A stretch of 64,000 bases of DNA from Quercus robur (taxonomy: Eukaryota > Streptophyta > Magnoliopsida > Fagales > Fagaceae), in assembly GCF_932294415.1 (NCBI RefSeq), contig NC_065535.1, positions 11,812,282 through 11,876,281 on the forward strand, in the 5' to 3' direction. Under the pieces are notes generated by a model. It did not search any database, was not told where the DNA came from, and was given only the letters and a program-made list of their open reading frames with translations. Position numbers and translations under genes: made by a program. Of this stretch, positions 36,466 through 51,526 are shown piece after piece; within the stretch, counting starts at the first letter, position 1, and each line of letters opens with the position of its first letter.

Positions 36466-37069
36466 GTGAGGAATAATACTACAATATATGATTTTGAAGT
36501 GGTTGCATCTTTTAGTTGATTCAATAAACAATACTGAATTGCTAGTTATGTTTACGCTTCCAGTGTTCCATCCAAAGTTGAGGCTGTTTATGGAAGTTTG
36601 GACATATAATTTCTTGCACTAGAACATGCTTAATGATATGTATGTTTGTAAATGAACTTTCACACCAACTTTGGTTCTATTTAGGATAAAATTTAAATTT
36701 TGGAGATCTGATGGGTTTTCAGGACTTAGTGGAGGTAAGAAAATCCTTGTATTGAAAATGGGTGAAACAAATGATGTAAACTATTTTGAGAATGAAAAGG
36801 AAAAATCTTCTCCCTTGGTATTTGCCTCCGTCTTGTATCACACAATCTGTTCCAGAGCTATTGAACTGATTGAATTCGTTAAATGATAAGAAAATGTTGG
36901 AAAGTTAGTGAGAAGTAGTTGTTTAGGATTCTAGAATGCATTTTTGGAGTATCCTTATTGCTTTTGTGAGCAAATGTGAGCAATTTTTTGTTTTTTTTTT
37001 TGTTTTTTTTCCCCCAATATCCCATGCAAGGGAAGTGTTTTTTGGATTTTTCTTGGAAAGTTTGGTCAA

Positions 37070-37225
37070 TGAGCTAGAGCTCATTTGGCACCTTCTCCTC
37101 CTCTTATAAGTGCTAGATGGAGGGAGGCTGAAATTGTGGGTTCGAGACCCTTTGGGTATGTGCGTGTGTAACTTACCACATACAATAGCTTACTCTGTTG
37201 AGATGAATATGACTTATTTGCCTTT
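37070..37225 (+). mobile_element. SINE-like insertion in the giant MULE
   Basis: A box A-like phrase (AGCTCATTTGGCACC, about 37077) and a box B-like phrase (GTGGGTTCGAGACCC, about 37137-37151) lie with tRNA-like order and spacing between the MED8 and UBP fragments. The tail and target duplication are not clear. Confidence 0.5.
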
Positions 37226-37368
37226 TTTTTGGGGCAGCCAAATGGAGTTCTGGTTTTAGTTTACATTGTGGTCACAGTACATTATAGGTTTCGATTATTG
37301 CTGGTGTGCTAAGATATAAGCTATTTATCTATTTTATGTGTTTATGTTCTTTTTTTTCTAATCGCTAG

Positions 37369-40397
<3,029 letters not shown>

Positions 40398-40670
40398 GTT
40401 AGTTGCTACTTGCCAGTATGCATCTTTATACTGTAAATATCTTATTTAACCCTCAGTAGAATTCATGCCAAGATAGTAAATCTAATTAAAATTGTAGAGT
40501 TTAGTTGATGTGTTTTCTTATCTCCTAAGCTATAATGGCTTAGACTGGTTAACCGAGATTATTCCTGTTTTTACCTCATTTTTTTCCAAATCCTTATCTG
40601 CCTTTCTAGCTAAATTTGATAATAGTACTGCATTAGATTCTTTATGCATGATTTAACTACATATGAGCAG

Positions 40671-41578
40671 GTTACTCCTGTTCCAAAGCCTCAACATGTT
40701 GAGAAAATGGAGTCAGCATCGACAGTGGCCCAAGATGAAGCTACAAAGCAGGCTTTGGATGCTGCTTCTGTTGTCTCTCCACCAAAAGTTGACTTTGCTA
40801 CTGACCTATTCGACATGTTATCCATGGATGGTCCAAGTGAAAATGGTTTAGAGGCAGCTTCACCTGATGATAATGCTTGGGCTGGTTTTCAGTGTACGTC
40901 TCTGCTGAGTACATATTTTCACTTTCTGGATCATCAAAACAGTATTCCTAATTTTGTGCATCTTTTTGCTAACATGTATGTTGCATTTTGAGATTAAGGG
41001 TTATGGTTGTGCTTTTGTTTATGGTTGTTGCAGCTGCTGAAGAAGCATCAACAGCTGAGAAAACTGGTCCGACAAAGCCAGTTGAAAGTAGCCCCCAGTT
41101 AGCTTCTGCAATTCAGGATCTTTTTCTAGATTCACCCTCAGTAATGCCTCCTGTTTCAGAGAAACCCAAGAAAGATGTAAAAAATGATATTATGAGCCTT
41201 TTTGAGAAGGTAAATGCTTTGCATTATTTATAAGATTGTTATGAACTAATTTTTTACTAGGTTTCTACCATTTGTTTTTAGTTAGTTATATTAGATTTAT
41301 ATTCGGTATTTGGAGTACCAGTGTAAAAGTTCATTTTTATTCAATTTAACACAATTGAGCTTGTGGAACACCCCAACAGTTGTCTATGAGTTTGGTTGGA
41401 GTGTATAGTTTTCTGGTTATTGTTATGCGTTGCATGTAAAAATTAACAAACAATATAAGATTATGGTTTGAATTGCAGTCAAATATGGTGTCTCCATTTG
41501 CTCTGCATCAACAACAACTTATGATGCTGGCTCAGCAACAATCCCTTCTCATGCAGTCGTTTGGGAAAGATACTTGAT
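40671..41578 (+). pseudogene. AGD5: Captured fragment of ARF GTPase-activating protein AGD5, C-terminal half
   Basis: Exons at about 40671-40893, 41034-41209 and 41479-41578. They encode VTPVPKPQHVEKMES, FATDLFDMLSMDGPSENG, DDNAWAGFQ, then AEKTGPTKPVESSPQLASAI, FEKSNMVSPFALHQQQLMML and AQQQSLLMQ. This is the pattern of the C-terminal, Gln- and Ser-rich part of AGD5, a trans-Golgi ARF-GAP. The zinc-finger GAP domain is not included, so no GAP activity is possible. The real C-terminus is lost after QQSLLMQ. Confidence 0.88.
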
Positions 41579-41593
41579 AATTATCATGCAGTC

Positions 41594-41792
41594 CAAGGAA
41601 ACTAATGAACAGGCTGATGAGGTTCTAAAGTAGGATATTTTGGATTGTTGGACGCTAGAAAATCACTACGGATGGACTGAATCTGAGTGTTAAACATGTT
41701 GGGTTTAGACCATCGGTAATGATTTTCTGGAGTCCAACAATCCAGAATATCCAACTTTAGAACCTTATCAGCTTTTTCATCAGTTTCGTTGG
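41594..41792. repeat. Inverted repeat, arms about 83 bp, spacer about 32 bp
   Basis: Arms 41594-41676 and 41709-41792 are reverse complements at roughly 85% by eye, sharing GGTTCTAAAGT, GGATATT.TGGATTGTTGGA and AGAAAATCA. The repeat lies between the AGD5 and RPT6 fragments. It could be a small fold-back element or an inverted duplication made during capture. Confidence 0.7.
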
Positions 41793-42420
41793 AGCTAATC
41801 TGAATGAAGGTTTTGAAACCTTAATTGAATAAAAAGGTATGCTTGTTTCCCAAATATTGCAACCTTGAATTAGCATAACGAGATTTAGCATTAAAGTTAC
41901 CTCTATTGGGTTTCACTTTGTATGATTTTTGACTTTATTCATTGTATTACAGTTGTCATGAAGCGTCATACGCTGCTTGAGTCACTTTGATTTCCCAATG
42001 TAATTATATTACTTGTAAATTTATCACACCCTTTTTTTTACATAGAGTAAAAAAATTCCTATATCAGAAAGTTAAGTGCTTTATGGCGAGTCTGCAACTT
42101 CTATTTAGTTATCAGGATGTCATTTAATCAATGTCTTGGCTCAAATGTCATGGCATTGTAATGGGTGGATATGGTTGTCATGGGATGCTAAACTGGGTAC
42201 TTATTTTTCATTTCTTTTTTTATTATTCTCTTCATTTAGGAATTAGGATGGGTTGGCTAGTCATTAAGATTGATGGATTTATTTAAAGTTGATTGCATAA
42301 CACACAAATATTGCATCTAATCAATTGCAATAATTTTATTTTATGTTTCTAGATATATATTTTTTAGTTTCTTGAGTTTTGGTTAGGATTTGGTCAATGA
42401 CGTTATCTCAAAAATTGACA

Positions 42421-43265
42421 GTGAGAATGCTTAGGGAAGAATTACAGCTACTCCAGGAGCCTGGATCATATGTTGGTGAAGTTGTCAAAGTAATGGGGAA
42501 GAATAAGATTTTAGTTAAGGTAAGTAATATTCCTAATTGAATGCAGTCAATTGTAAATTTGCAGCTGTGCCTTAATGGTTTCTTTTTTTGAAAAGTAATG
42601 ATATTTTAGCAAGGGAATAGACTATTACATGCACAAGGAGTGCCTTAGGAGTGCCTTTTTGTTAATAAGAGATGGTTTGATAACAGTTTGAATACATTTT
42701 TATGTAATGTTTCATCTTGTTTCCCAGGTTCATCCTGAACGGAAATATGTTGTTGACATTGATAAAAATATCGATATCACCGAGATAACTCCATCAACAA
42801 GAGTTGCTCTCCGTAATGACAGTTATGTGCTTCATTTAATCTTGCCAAGCAAAGTTGATCCATTGGTCAACCTCATGAAAGTTGAAAAGGTTCTAGATTC
42901 CACATATGACATGATTGGCGGTCTTGACCAGCAAATTAAAGAGATAAAGGAGGTTTGCCTCGTGTACCCTTTTACTTTCTGCATTTAAACTCCAATGCTT
43001 ATTGTGTCTCCATATTACTTCCTTGATTAGGGAGGCATATTTGGTTGTAAATCATACACTCTTTTAAACTAAGCATTTTGGATATCAACTTCTCTTTTTC
43101 TTTGGCAGGGAACATGCTCCATCAATCATATTTATGGATGAAATAGACAGTATTGGATCTGCTCGAATGGAATCTGGTAGTGGCAATGGTGACAGTGAAG
43201 TGCAGCGGACTATGCTAGAGCTTCTCAACCAGCTGGATGGATTTGAAGCATCAAATAAAATAAAG
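42421..43265 (+). pseudogene. RPT6: Captured fragment of 26S proteasome ATPase RPT6, Walker A exon missing
   Basis: Exons at about 42421-42519, 42728-42952 and 43109-43265. They encode [33 protein letters not shown], then [53 protein letters not shown], and after a jump [20 protein letters not shown] and [19 protein letters not shown]. This is RPT6 (regulatory subunit 8), an AAA ATPase of the 19S base. The exon or exons with GPPGTGKT (Walker A) between IKEIKE and EHAPSII are absent, while Walker B (FMDEID) remains. The deletion falls between two splice sites, so exon skipping by DNA loss inside introns is likely. Confidence 0.92.
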
Positions 43266-43430
43266 GTATCGTGTGTGTTTTCATTATGCAGATTGGGTTG
43301 TTTAGTTTTTGGTACTTTTCTTTATTGTGACCTCAACTATTTAAACAGATTCATCTCTTATTGTAAGTATTTGGCAAGCATGTCAAAATGAGATGTTAAA
43401 TGCTTTTATTTTTCTTCATTCATCATGTAG

Positions 43431-44241
43431 CTAGATGGATACATGGCTAGGAAGATGAGAATTAATTCTGTACTGGGTTCCTACCTTGATCCCCTTGTTG
43501 ACAAGGTAAAAGTTCAAGCCCTTTCTTCCTTCTGAGCTCATTATAATTGGCCAGTTGCTCGTTGCTCCCTGATATTTGGGTCATTTAGTCTTCCCTGTAG
43601 CTGAATTATGCTTTTGTTCCCTCTTCTTGATACAGGTTCTTATTGGTGTATCTATGTTCAGCAATGTGGTCTGGGATTTGGGATTTTAATAGGTTATTTA
43701 GTAAACTAGTAAAGCTTTATAATGCTCTTCCTATTTTCCGATGAATTTTTTTATGAAATATTTAGTTAGTTAGTTAAGCACAAAATTTGTAAAAAGTATT
43801 TTGATCAGCAGTGCAACTGATATCATAGACTGTAGTAAAAGATAATTAGCACAGCAAGCCTGTTGCTGATATCAGACTGTACAAAAAGATAATTAGCACT
43901 TTCATTATGCAATTAGGTTGATTGATTTTAAACTCTGTCAGGTTGATTAACAAGGAGTACTATTCTTGACAGGTTAATACAGTTTTCCATTTGGTTTTAG
44001 TAGCTGCAGCTCTTCTTCAACCAGAATTTGGAATCCAGGAAACTCAGCCATACATCAATAATTTGAGGTAATGCAGCCACTACTCTGTTGGTTTGAATGT
44101 TGAATCTGATAATGTTGAATAACTCAAGTCCATTTAAGTCCGTGCAGTTGGTTAGTGGCATCAACAACAGTGGGTTCTAGTGCAGCATATGGAGCACGAT
44201 ACTTGAGGAAGAGATCTGCCTTGATTAGTGGAAAATCTTAG
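43431..44241 (+). pseudogene. CLS: Captured fragment of cardiolipin synthase, C-terminal exons with the stop codon
   Basis: Pieces at about 43431-43505 ([25 protein letters not shown]), 43636-43665 (VLIGVSMFS), 43973-44067 (VNTVFHLVLVAAALLQPEFG, IQETQPYINN) and 44149-44241 (WLVASTTVGSSAAYGARYLR ending in TAG). The order fits plant cardiolipin synthase, the mitochondrial inner-membrane CDP-alcohol phosphatidyltransferase. The N-terminus, including the first part of the CDP-alcohol motif, is missing, and the middle membrane segment is cut. The final exon seems to keep the normal stop, so the capture may include host 3' sequence. Confidence 0.82.
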
Positions 44242-44438
44242 TTTCAATCTTTACCTTGCAGACAACTGACATAACACCATCAGTTTTGAGATATGTACTG
44301 GGTCTCAGCATCAAAGGATTTGAAGAAGTAATGGTGGTGCCAAGGTTGTGTATCTGTATACCGATATTGTTGTAAATTACGGATAATGTTGTAAAATGGA
44401 TAATTGAGATATCTGTACTGGGTCTTAGTTTTGAGATA

Positions 44439-45580
44439 TTGTTGTAAATTACGGATAATTGAACTATTTGCTATCCATTTTACTCGTTACATTAGTTGCG
44501 TGATGCAGCTTTTTCCTATAATACAATGATATTACTTTGGCAACTATAATTTTATTGAATAGTTACTATTTTAATGTGGTTGTAGAACTTTTAATGTATG
44601 CTCCCTTCGCCTATGGAAAATTTGGTTTGTGGTTAAAATGTGTTATGGGCCCTGGAAAATTTGCTGCAGGGGAAAACTAATTCTGGTCCCATTATGCCTG
44701 CGGCAAAAAAAAAAAAAAAAATCACAGTAGAACTCGAGTATCTTATACTCAATTTCCATAAATGGGAATCGAGTCTCTAAGACTTGATTTCTATTTATGG
44801 AAACCGAGTATAAAATACTCGAGTTCTACTGGGAATTTTTTTTTTTTTACCCCAATTTGAGATGTAAAAAACATAATTCAAGGGGAAAACTAATTCTGGT
44901 CCCATTATGCCTACGGCAAAAAAAAAAAAAAAAAAAAAAAAAATCACAGTGGAACTCGAGTATGTTATACTCGATTTCCATAAATGGAAATCGAGTCTCT
45001 AAGATTCGATTTCTATTTATGGAAACCGAGTATAAGATACTCGAGTTGTACTGGGAAATTTTTTTTTTTTTTTTTTTGCCGCAGGTCATGGGAGAATTAT
45101 TCTGTACTTGAATTATGTTTTTTACATCTCAAATTGGGGTAAAAAAAAAATTCCCAGTAGAACTCGAGTATTTTATACTCGGTTTCCATAAATAGAAATC
45201 GAGTCTCTAAGACTCGAGTTCTACTGTGATTTTTTTTTTTTTTTTTTTTTGCCGCAGGCATAATGGGACCAGAATTAGTTTCCCCCTGCAGCAAATTTTC
45301 CAGGGCCTAGAACACATCAAACAACCACAAACCAAATTTTCCATAGGCGAAGGGAGCATACATTAAAGTTCTACAACCAGATTAAAACAGTAACTATTCA
45401 ATAAAATTATAGTTGGACAAAGTCTTAGCACACAATGGCAGTTCAATACTAGAAGGGCCTTGTGGTTGAACTTGCCAAAGTAATATCATTGTTCGTATTA
45501 TAGGAAAAAGCTGCATCACGCAACTAATGTAACGAGTAAAATGGATAGCAAATAGTTCAATTATCCGTAATTTACAACAA
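44439..45580. repeat. 1.14-kb internal long inverted repeat
   Basis: Outer arms (about 44439-44879 and 45105-45580) are reverse complements, nearly identical apart from an extra segment of about 60 bases (near 45418-45475) in the right arm. They share TTGTAAATTACGGATAATTG, GCGTGATGCAGCTTTTTCC and TATGCTCCCTTCGCC. The inner part is itself hairpin-rich and carries the CGAG/CTCG palindromes and A or T runs. It lies between the last captured gene (+) and the 3' end of the transposase gene (-). Open frames inside it (poly-Lys/Phe) are artefacts of the repeat. Confidence 0.88.
44731..45222. repeat. Central array of about eight CGAG/CTCG palindromes
   Basis: About eight imperfect palindromes of about 22 bp, such as TCGAGTCTCTAAGACTCGAG and CTCGAGTATGTTATACTCGA, spaced by CCATAAAT or TTTATGG. 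They match those at the element ends (28256-28426 and 49968-50250). Confidence 0.8.
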
Positions 45581-45886
45581 TAAACAAAATAACAACTAAG
45601 TTAATACAACATAGTCTACATATTCGCCTAGCGGAAGCTCCATACTGATATAACATATTATACATAGTCACCTAACACTTGTCCATACTGATACAACATA
45701 CTCTACATAATCACCTAGCTTGTCCATACAGAAGATAACGACAAGTCCCACGTACAATGTCACTTACGAAAATCAAGTCTCCGCTTGCCTGACAAACATT
45801 AAATACGGTTATTAGTTTCCAAATGCAAAGAACAAAAACCAAATGACATTCTGAGTATATTATATAAAAACAGTGACGACACTTGC

Positions 45887-48700
45887 CTAGTTCATAGCAC
45901 TACCACTTGTCGAAGCCCCATGGGAATTGGGACAGCATCTGCGGTTATGCCCCTCTTGATGACACACTCTACATCGTTGCCTCGGTTGAATCTCCCTCAA
46001 CTCCGGATCTTCCCTCCGGCTTCCCCGTTCTCGCCGTACCCCATCCATTTCATTCCTTATTCTTGACATCGTAGGACGACCTTTGGCCCGCAACAATTGT
46101 GGGTCAGGCACCCACCGTGGTCCGCGAACGTCTGTCCATAATGACTCTGACTTTGGCACCACAAAATTATGTGAATATGTTTGAATGGCGTTGTTCAGAC
46201 TGTAACATGGGTCAATATAGCTGGGTGCATCGAGATACAGACCTTTAAGAACTTTAATTGCATGTGAACAAGGGATCTTCAAGTTTTGCCACTTTCCACA
46301 ACCACAGGTTCTATCAAATATGCGCACATCATGACTGTGATTTCCCCCTCCAGCTCTATGGTTGTTATACGGGGTAACCACTTGATATATACCCTCTGCA
46401 TGATTATAATTCCTCAGAGTGTGTCCTGCAATTTTCTGCTCATTTTTGTTATAGATCTCCATTGCATAATCACTCCACACCTTACCTCGAGAGAGATCAG
46501 AAGTAATTTGTTTATGTCGATCGTGGAAATATGCAACAAGTTTAAAAAAAGTGAACTCAACCATTGCAGCAATGGGCAAACCGCGGGCACCTTTAAGAAC
46601 CCCATTAAAGCACTCAGAGATATTGGTTGTCATTGCCCCGTAACGTCTTCCACCATCATGTGACTGGGTCCATTTGTCTACATCCTCACTCATTAGATAT
46701 GTGTATGGCATATAACGTATAATCCGGCGATAAGTAGGGTTTACACCCCTCAGTAAATTAATCTCGGCCTTCTTAATGGTTTGCATTATGGACACAAATT
46801 TAGCATCATGAGTCGCATATCCAGCTTTCAAGGCCAATGCCTTTAAAGTCGGTTTATCAAAATGTGTGTTGAAGTTGCTAGCAACATGTCGAAGGCAATA
46901 TCGATGATATACCCGTTCTCTTCTGTCTTACCCTCTAGGCCACTCTCGAATGGCGCATTTGATACCTTTATGTCGGTCAGAAATAATGCAAATGTCCTTG
47001 TTTTCAATAACACGCTCTATCGAAGTCCTGAGACACTCTAAAAACCACCCCCAACTAGACCCTGACTCCTTGTCCACAACAGCAAAGGTGATAGGCAAAG
47101 CCTTTTGATTAGCATCGGTTGCCATTGCAATCATCAATACCCCTTTGTATTTACCATATAAATGAGTTCCATCAATACTGATCACTGGCCTGCAATACTG
47201 GAATGCAGCAATGCATGGAGCGAATGCCCAATATACATAGCGCAGTAACGTAGTACCTTCTAATGGCTTAGGTATGGTGTGATAGCTATACTGGGTACCC
47301 GAATCCTGATCCAAGTATGCCAACAACAACTTTCGCAACCTTTGGTAAGACTCCTCCCAATCCCCAAAAATCTTAGCAATTGCCTTTTGTTTTGCGTCCC
47401 ATACTTTATAGTAAGAAAGCTCATGATCATACTTAGTACGTATGATCTCCCAAAGCTCATCAACAGTAGCAGTGTGCTTTTTTCGCAATCTTCCCACAAT
47501 TTCTGATGCAACAAAATTAGAATCCATCATTCTACCATCTCTTCGCAGCCCAAAGGGTATACAACTGTGTGGACCCACATAAGACGTGACCATCCACAGA
47601 CCATTGAATTTAGGCTTCATGTATGCCCCAACGTACCACTTGCAGTTGTCGTCAACGCATGTGGTGCACAATTGAGTTGTGCTCGACCTTTGGATGGAGA
47701 AATTTCTATTATCCTTTGCTGCGTATATTATCAATGCACGCTTCACCGTAGCTTTATTTGCAAAAGTCAACCCTTTACAAAAATGCATCCCATCTTGCCA
47801 AGTACAAAGAAATGGTATCTGAAGACGTGAAGGATCAACCATATCTTCCCAAGTATTTGCGTAGAATGAGTCCGCAGGAGGTCTGTAGCCAGTGGTCGTA
47901 TCTGTATCATGCTGGACACCAATATCATCATCATCTGCATCACCTTCATCATGGTACTCCATATTTTCCTCTTCAAAATTAGGAACGACTTCATGCTCAT
48001 CCACATCGTTCTCAAAGTCACCTTGCTCAATCCTTTCTTCATACTGATCCATATCATCATTATTTTCACCATCATTCGCAACATGATCTTCGTCTTCGTC
48101 TTCATCTTCCTCCTCTAAATGTGTCTTTTGAGAGTAAAGGGTTTCACCAGTATTCGCAACATAATCTTGAGATGGGAGCGTATAACCTCCCATTGCATAC
48201 CCTCCCATTGTAGTGCATCCATCATCTAGGGCTGTAAATTGTAAAGCCGTAGATGTTTCTTGCACCACCTCAGTACTGTTGTCTACACTCGCCTTCAAAC
48301 TTACATACAACTCAGCAGCATTTACTTGGGGCATTTTCTGGATCCTATTAAACATCATCTTTACATGTTTATCTTCTTTAATCGCCATATACCCGTAATT
48401 TATTCGTTCATGAAGAACTTCTTGTGGGTAACGATAAATAATCTTGATGTCATACCAAGCAGGGTTCAATTTCAATTCGTCCATTATTTTCCTCTTCAAA
48501 TCAGTCAACATCTTCAACTTACGACGTAACATCATGTAGTAGCATTCGATACCCTCCCCTCTAAATGGGAATCCGTCAATCCCTTCAGGATTGTAAAGGG
48601 GTCCACCGAAGTATACATTTATGTCAATATTCTTCAAAGATTGTGAACCTATTAGAGAGCCAAGTAAATTTATGTTAGTGACATATTTGATCTCTTTCAT
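45887..48700 (-). pseudogene. mudrA-like: MuDR-type transposase of the giant MULE, one in-frame stop
   Basis: Starts at the ATG at 48700. Order by residue: N-terminal region 1-160 (INVYFGGPLYNPEG, PAWYDIKIIYRYPQE); acidic stretch about 195-265; MuDR DNA-binding-like domain about 300-376 (FCKGLTFANKATVKRAL, C..C-type core); MULE transposase domain with first catalytic Asp in SIDGTHLYGKYKG (about 506), second Asp in CIISDRHKGIKCAI (about 572) and likely Glu in TTNISECFNGVLKGA; SWIM zinc finger CGCGKWQNLKIPCSH; and a CCHC knuckle CRVCHQEGHNRRCC near the end. A single TAA after EWPRG (near 46926-46928) interrupts an otherwise continuous frame. It is transcribed from the right end toward the centre, convergent with the PMD gene. 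Confidence 0.93.
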
Positions 48701-48719
48701 TTAACATCAATTACAAAAC

Positions 48720-49960
48720 CTTTTCTATCTACTCAAAGTACAAGAATCACAACTTCTAAAAGTGTAACAATTGCATATACTCACCTCACATCACATACAA
48801 ACACACTCAATCATTATAATTTCATACTCAAACAAATAAAAAAGCTAAAGGCAAAACTCACCCCCATTACAAAATTGAAACTTAGCTCTAACAAAAATAT
48901 AATTAAAAATATCAAACCAAACAACAAAAGTCATCAGGATGTGCAAATGAATGAGTGCAATTATGTAACAACATCATTCAAGTAATTTTAGATTAATGCC
49001 ATACCCTATTACACTACTATTGATGAAATAACATAGAGCAGGGTTCATCAGACAAAAAAAAAAAAAAAAAACACTAATGTGAATATAATCATGATCAATC
49101 AAATTAGACATATCATCTAATTTAATATATATATATATATATTTATATAAATATATATATAAATATAAATGAATATTTATATATATAGTTTTATAAATAT
49201 ATAAATAAAAATATGTATATATAAATATTTAATTATATAGTTGTATAAATATAAATATAAATATATATACTTATTTTTTATAAGGAAAAAAATATACATA
49301 TTTTAATACAAACAAATATCTTATCAGGAAACAAATATCTTATCAGGAAACAAATATATTTGGCTAATACAAACAAATATTTTATTAGGAAATAGCATAT
49401 ACACTAAACAATGCAAGCAACACTTTTTAAAGCAGCTATATACACTAAACAACTAATTAGAGAGTGAGGAGACCCTTACTTGACATAATGATGTGCAAAT
49501 GTACTGCTGAGATTGTATGAGAGTGAGAGGAGCAATGTTTTGCTGCTAAATATGTATGAGAATTTGAGTTTCTGTGAGAGTTCTTAAGAGAGGTTCTGTG
49601 ATTGAAGTTGCTGAAGGTGTGAGAGTTGTTGAGGTTTTGTGATTCAAGTTGTTGAAGGTGTGAGAGTTTTTTACTGTTAGTCTAATATTCATTGATTCAA
49701 CATAGTCTGAGAGAAGTTTTGGTGCTTGTGCTCTAGTCTAATATATTTTTTGAATATGTCTCAAAACAGACAAAGCACTTCAGCAACGTACTCAAATTAA
49801 AGTGTACGAAGCAACAAAGACTGTTGACTAGCACAGAGCACAAGCAAATAACCAGACAAGCAACGTACTCAGCTAATATAGACTAGCACAGAGCACAAAG
49901 CAAAGACAGCTTGCTTGACATGACCAGACTTCCAGACGTGACCAGTGCAGGGGGAATAGT
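48720..49960 (-). promoter_or_regulatory. Non-coding AT-rich region upstream of the transposase
   Basis: No gene seen. It holds long AT-rich and ATATAT tracts (49125-49280) and a small GTGAGAG/GTTGAAGGTGTGAGAG repeat (49490-49680), probably the leader and promoter of the transposase gene on the minus strand. No single TATA box can be chosen. Confidence 0.4.
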
Positions 49961-49967
49961 GGTTTGA

Positions 49968-50250
49968 AACTCGAGTCTCTAAGACTCGGTTTACTAAAAT
50001 TGAAACCGAGTCTTAGAGACTCGAGTTTCAAACCACAAAATTTTATGTTGTTAAAACTCGAGTCTTTGACACTCGGTTTAACTTAAGTAAACCGAGTTTC
50101 AGAGACTCGAGTTTAGTCTACATGGAACTCGAGTCTTAGAAACTCGAGTTCCACGTAGACTCCTTGCCACGTCAAACTTTGTCAACATACGTAAACCGAG
50201 CCTAAAAGGCTCGATTTAGAGGGCCAAAATCGAGCCTCTGAGGCTCGAGT
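49968..50250. repeat. Right array of about seven CGAG/CTCG palindromes
   Basis: Seven imperfect palindromes of about 22 bp (for example CTCGAGTCTCTAAGACTCGG) run into the right terminal repeat. Motif and spacing are like the left and central arrays. Confidence 0.8.
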
Positions 50251-50330
50251 TGCTAGAATTCCAATATGTTTCAAAATCGGGCCAACTAACTGAATAGTTA
50301 GATTTTTATGGGTAATTACCCATTTTCGCC
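50188..50330 (-). repeat. Right terminal inverted repeat of the giant MULE
   Basis: Reverse complement of 28177-28319 at about 95%. It is followed by the 10-bp target duplication TCAGTTTCCA (50331-50340). Confidence 0.93.
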
Positions 50331-50393
50331 TCAGTTTCCATATTTAATGTCAATGCTTTTGAATTTTTTTAAAAATCTAATTTTAACTACTTT

Positions 50394-51466
50394 AGAGCAA
50401 CCGCATCAGTGGTTGCAAAAATTTGCAAAAATATAAAATCACAAAACCACACTTGCCCAGCCTCAACCACAGATCAAGGTGGTACCACCCAAATACAAAA
50501 CCCAAAAACTAAAATTAGTAATAACCCATCATAGAACCAGATGAAATCAAACTCCAAAATTAACCAAAACCAAGATGAAGTCAAGTGGGGACCATGCAGC
50601 ACTACATCAAGATTGGAGGTGGCAGTGGTGGGTTGCTGAAACTGGTGCTGACTTGGGTTGTTGGTGGCGATGTGAAGATGGCAGCAGTGTAATGGAGTGG
50701 ATATGGCTGTGGAGGAGAATATAGAGATAGACTAGGGTTTGGAAAGGAAGAAGAGAATGGTAATGGAAGAGGAAAGAAGTCCTGAGATTGCATCCGAATG
50801 GACCTATTTTTTGAGAAAAGAAGAGCCGTTGTTTATCAAACTCATTGTGGTATTCCAAGCCAAGTACAAATGAAATGAAAGAAAGAGTTTGAAAAGCTAG
50901 CCAATCATGTGGGGTAGGAAAATTCTAGGAAGCTTCCTCTTTTACAAATACACTAATGTCTATGTTTATTTACCAAAAAACCAAATTGTTTTAGTTTTTT
51001 GAATTTACCATTATATTTGAATTAACCGCCTTGCAATCCGGTCACTTGAACCGCCATTCCGGTTACCGGAGACACCGTTTTGGCGATCAATGGCAGTGGT
51101 CTGATAATCGAAACTATCAATTCAACCACTGCTGCTAGCAGTCCAATCACCGAAGACACCACTCTAGCGGTGGTCATCGGAGCAACTATTCCAGTGGTCC
51201 GATCATTGGACCTCCAACACCAATGGCTTCGCTACTTGAGCCATCGATTTTGGTGGTTGCTTGAAAAATAAGTTTAAATTCAAAAAGTATGATCATTAGA
51301 GAAAATAATAAAAAATGAATGAAGAATAAATATTTTATTGAAATCTCTTCTAAAATAGATAAACTGATGTGGGTGTTTTGGAAAAGTAGTTGTGTAAAAT
51401 AGAAAAAGTAAGTTTTTATGCTAATATAGATGGAATATTTTACACGAACTAGTGTGATTGCGCTTA
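50394..51466. mobile_element. Possible non-autonomous DNA element
   Basis: The left end, AGAGCAACCGCATCAGTGG, and the reverse complement of the right end, AAGCGCAATCACACTAGTT, look like diverged inverted ends, about two-thirds identical. No coding sequence inside is convincing. The target duplication is not clear. Confidence 0.35.
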
Positions 51467-51526
51467 GCTTCATGTGCCAGCAATGGAGTTTCATTGCAGA
51501 ATCAATGCCTGCTCAAAGTTCATCTT

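Noticed and set aside
44797-45294. Open frames on both strands with Lys or Phe runs
   Set aside because: They are translations of the hairpin repeats and of A or T runs; the same phrases appear on both strands because the DNA is palindromic.
50602-50858. Frames in a GGTGGC/ATGGCAGCAG-rich tract
   Set aside because: Repetitive composition, overlapping frames, no domain; probably transposon or leader sequence.
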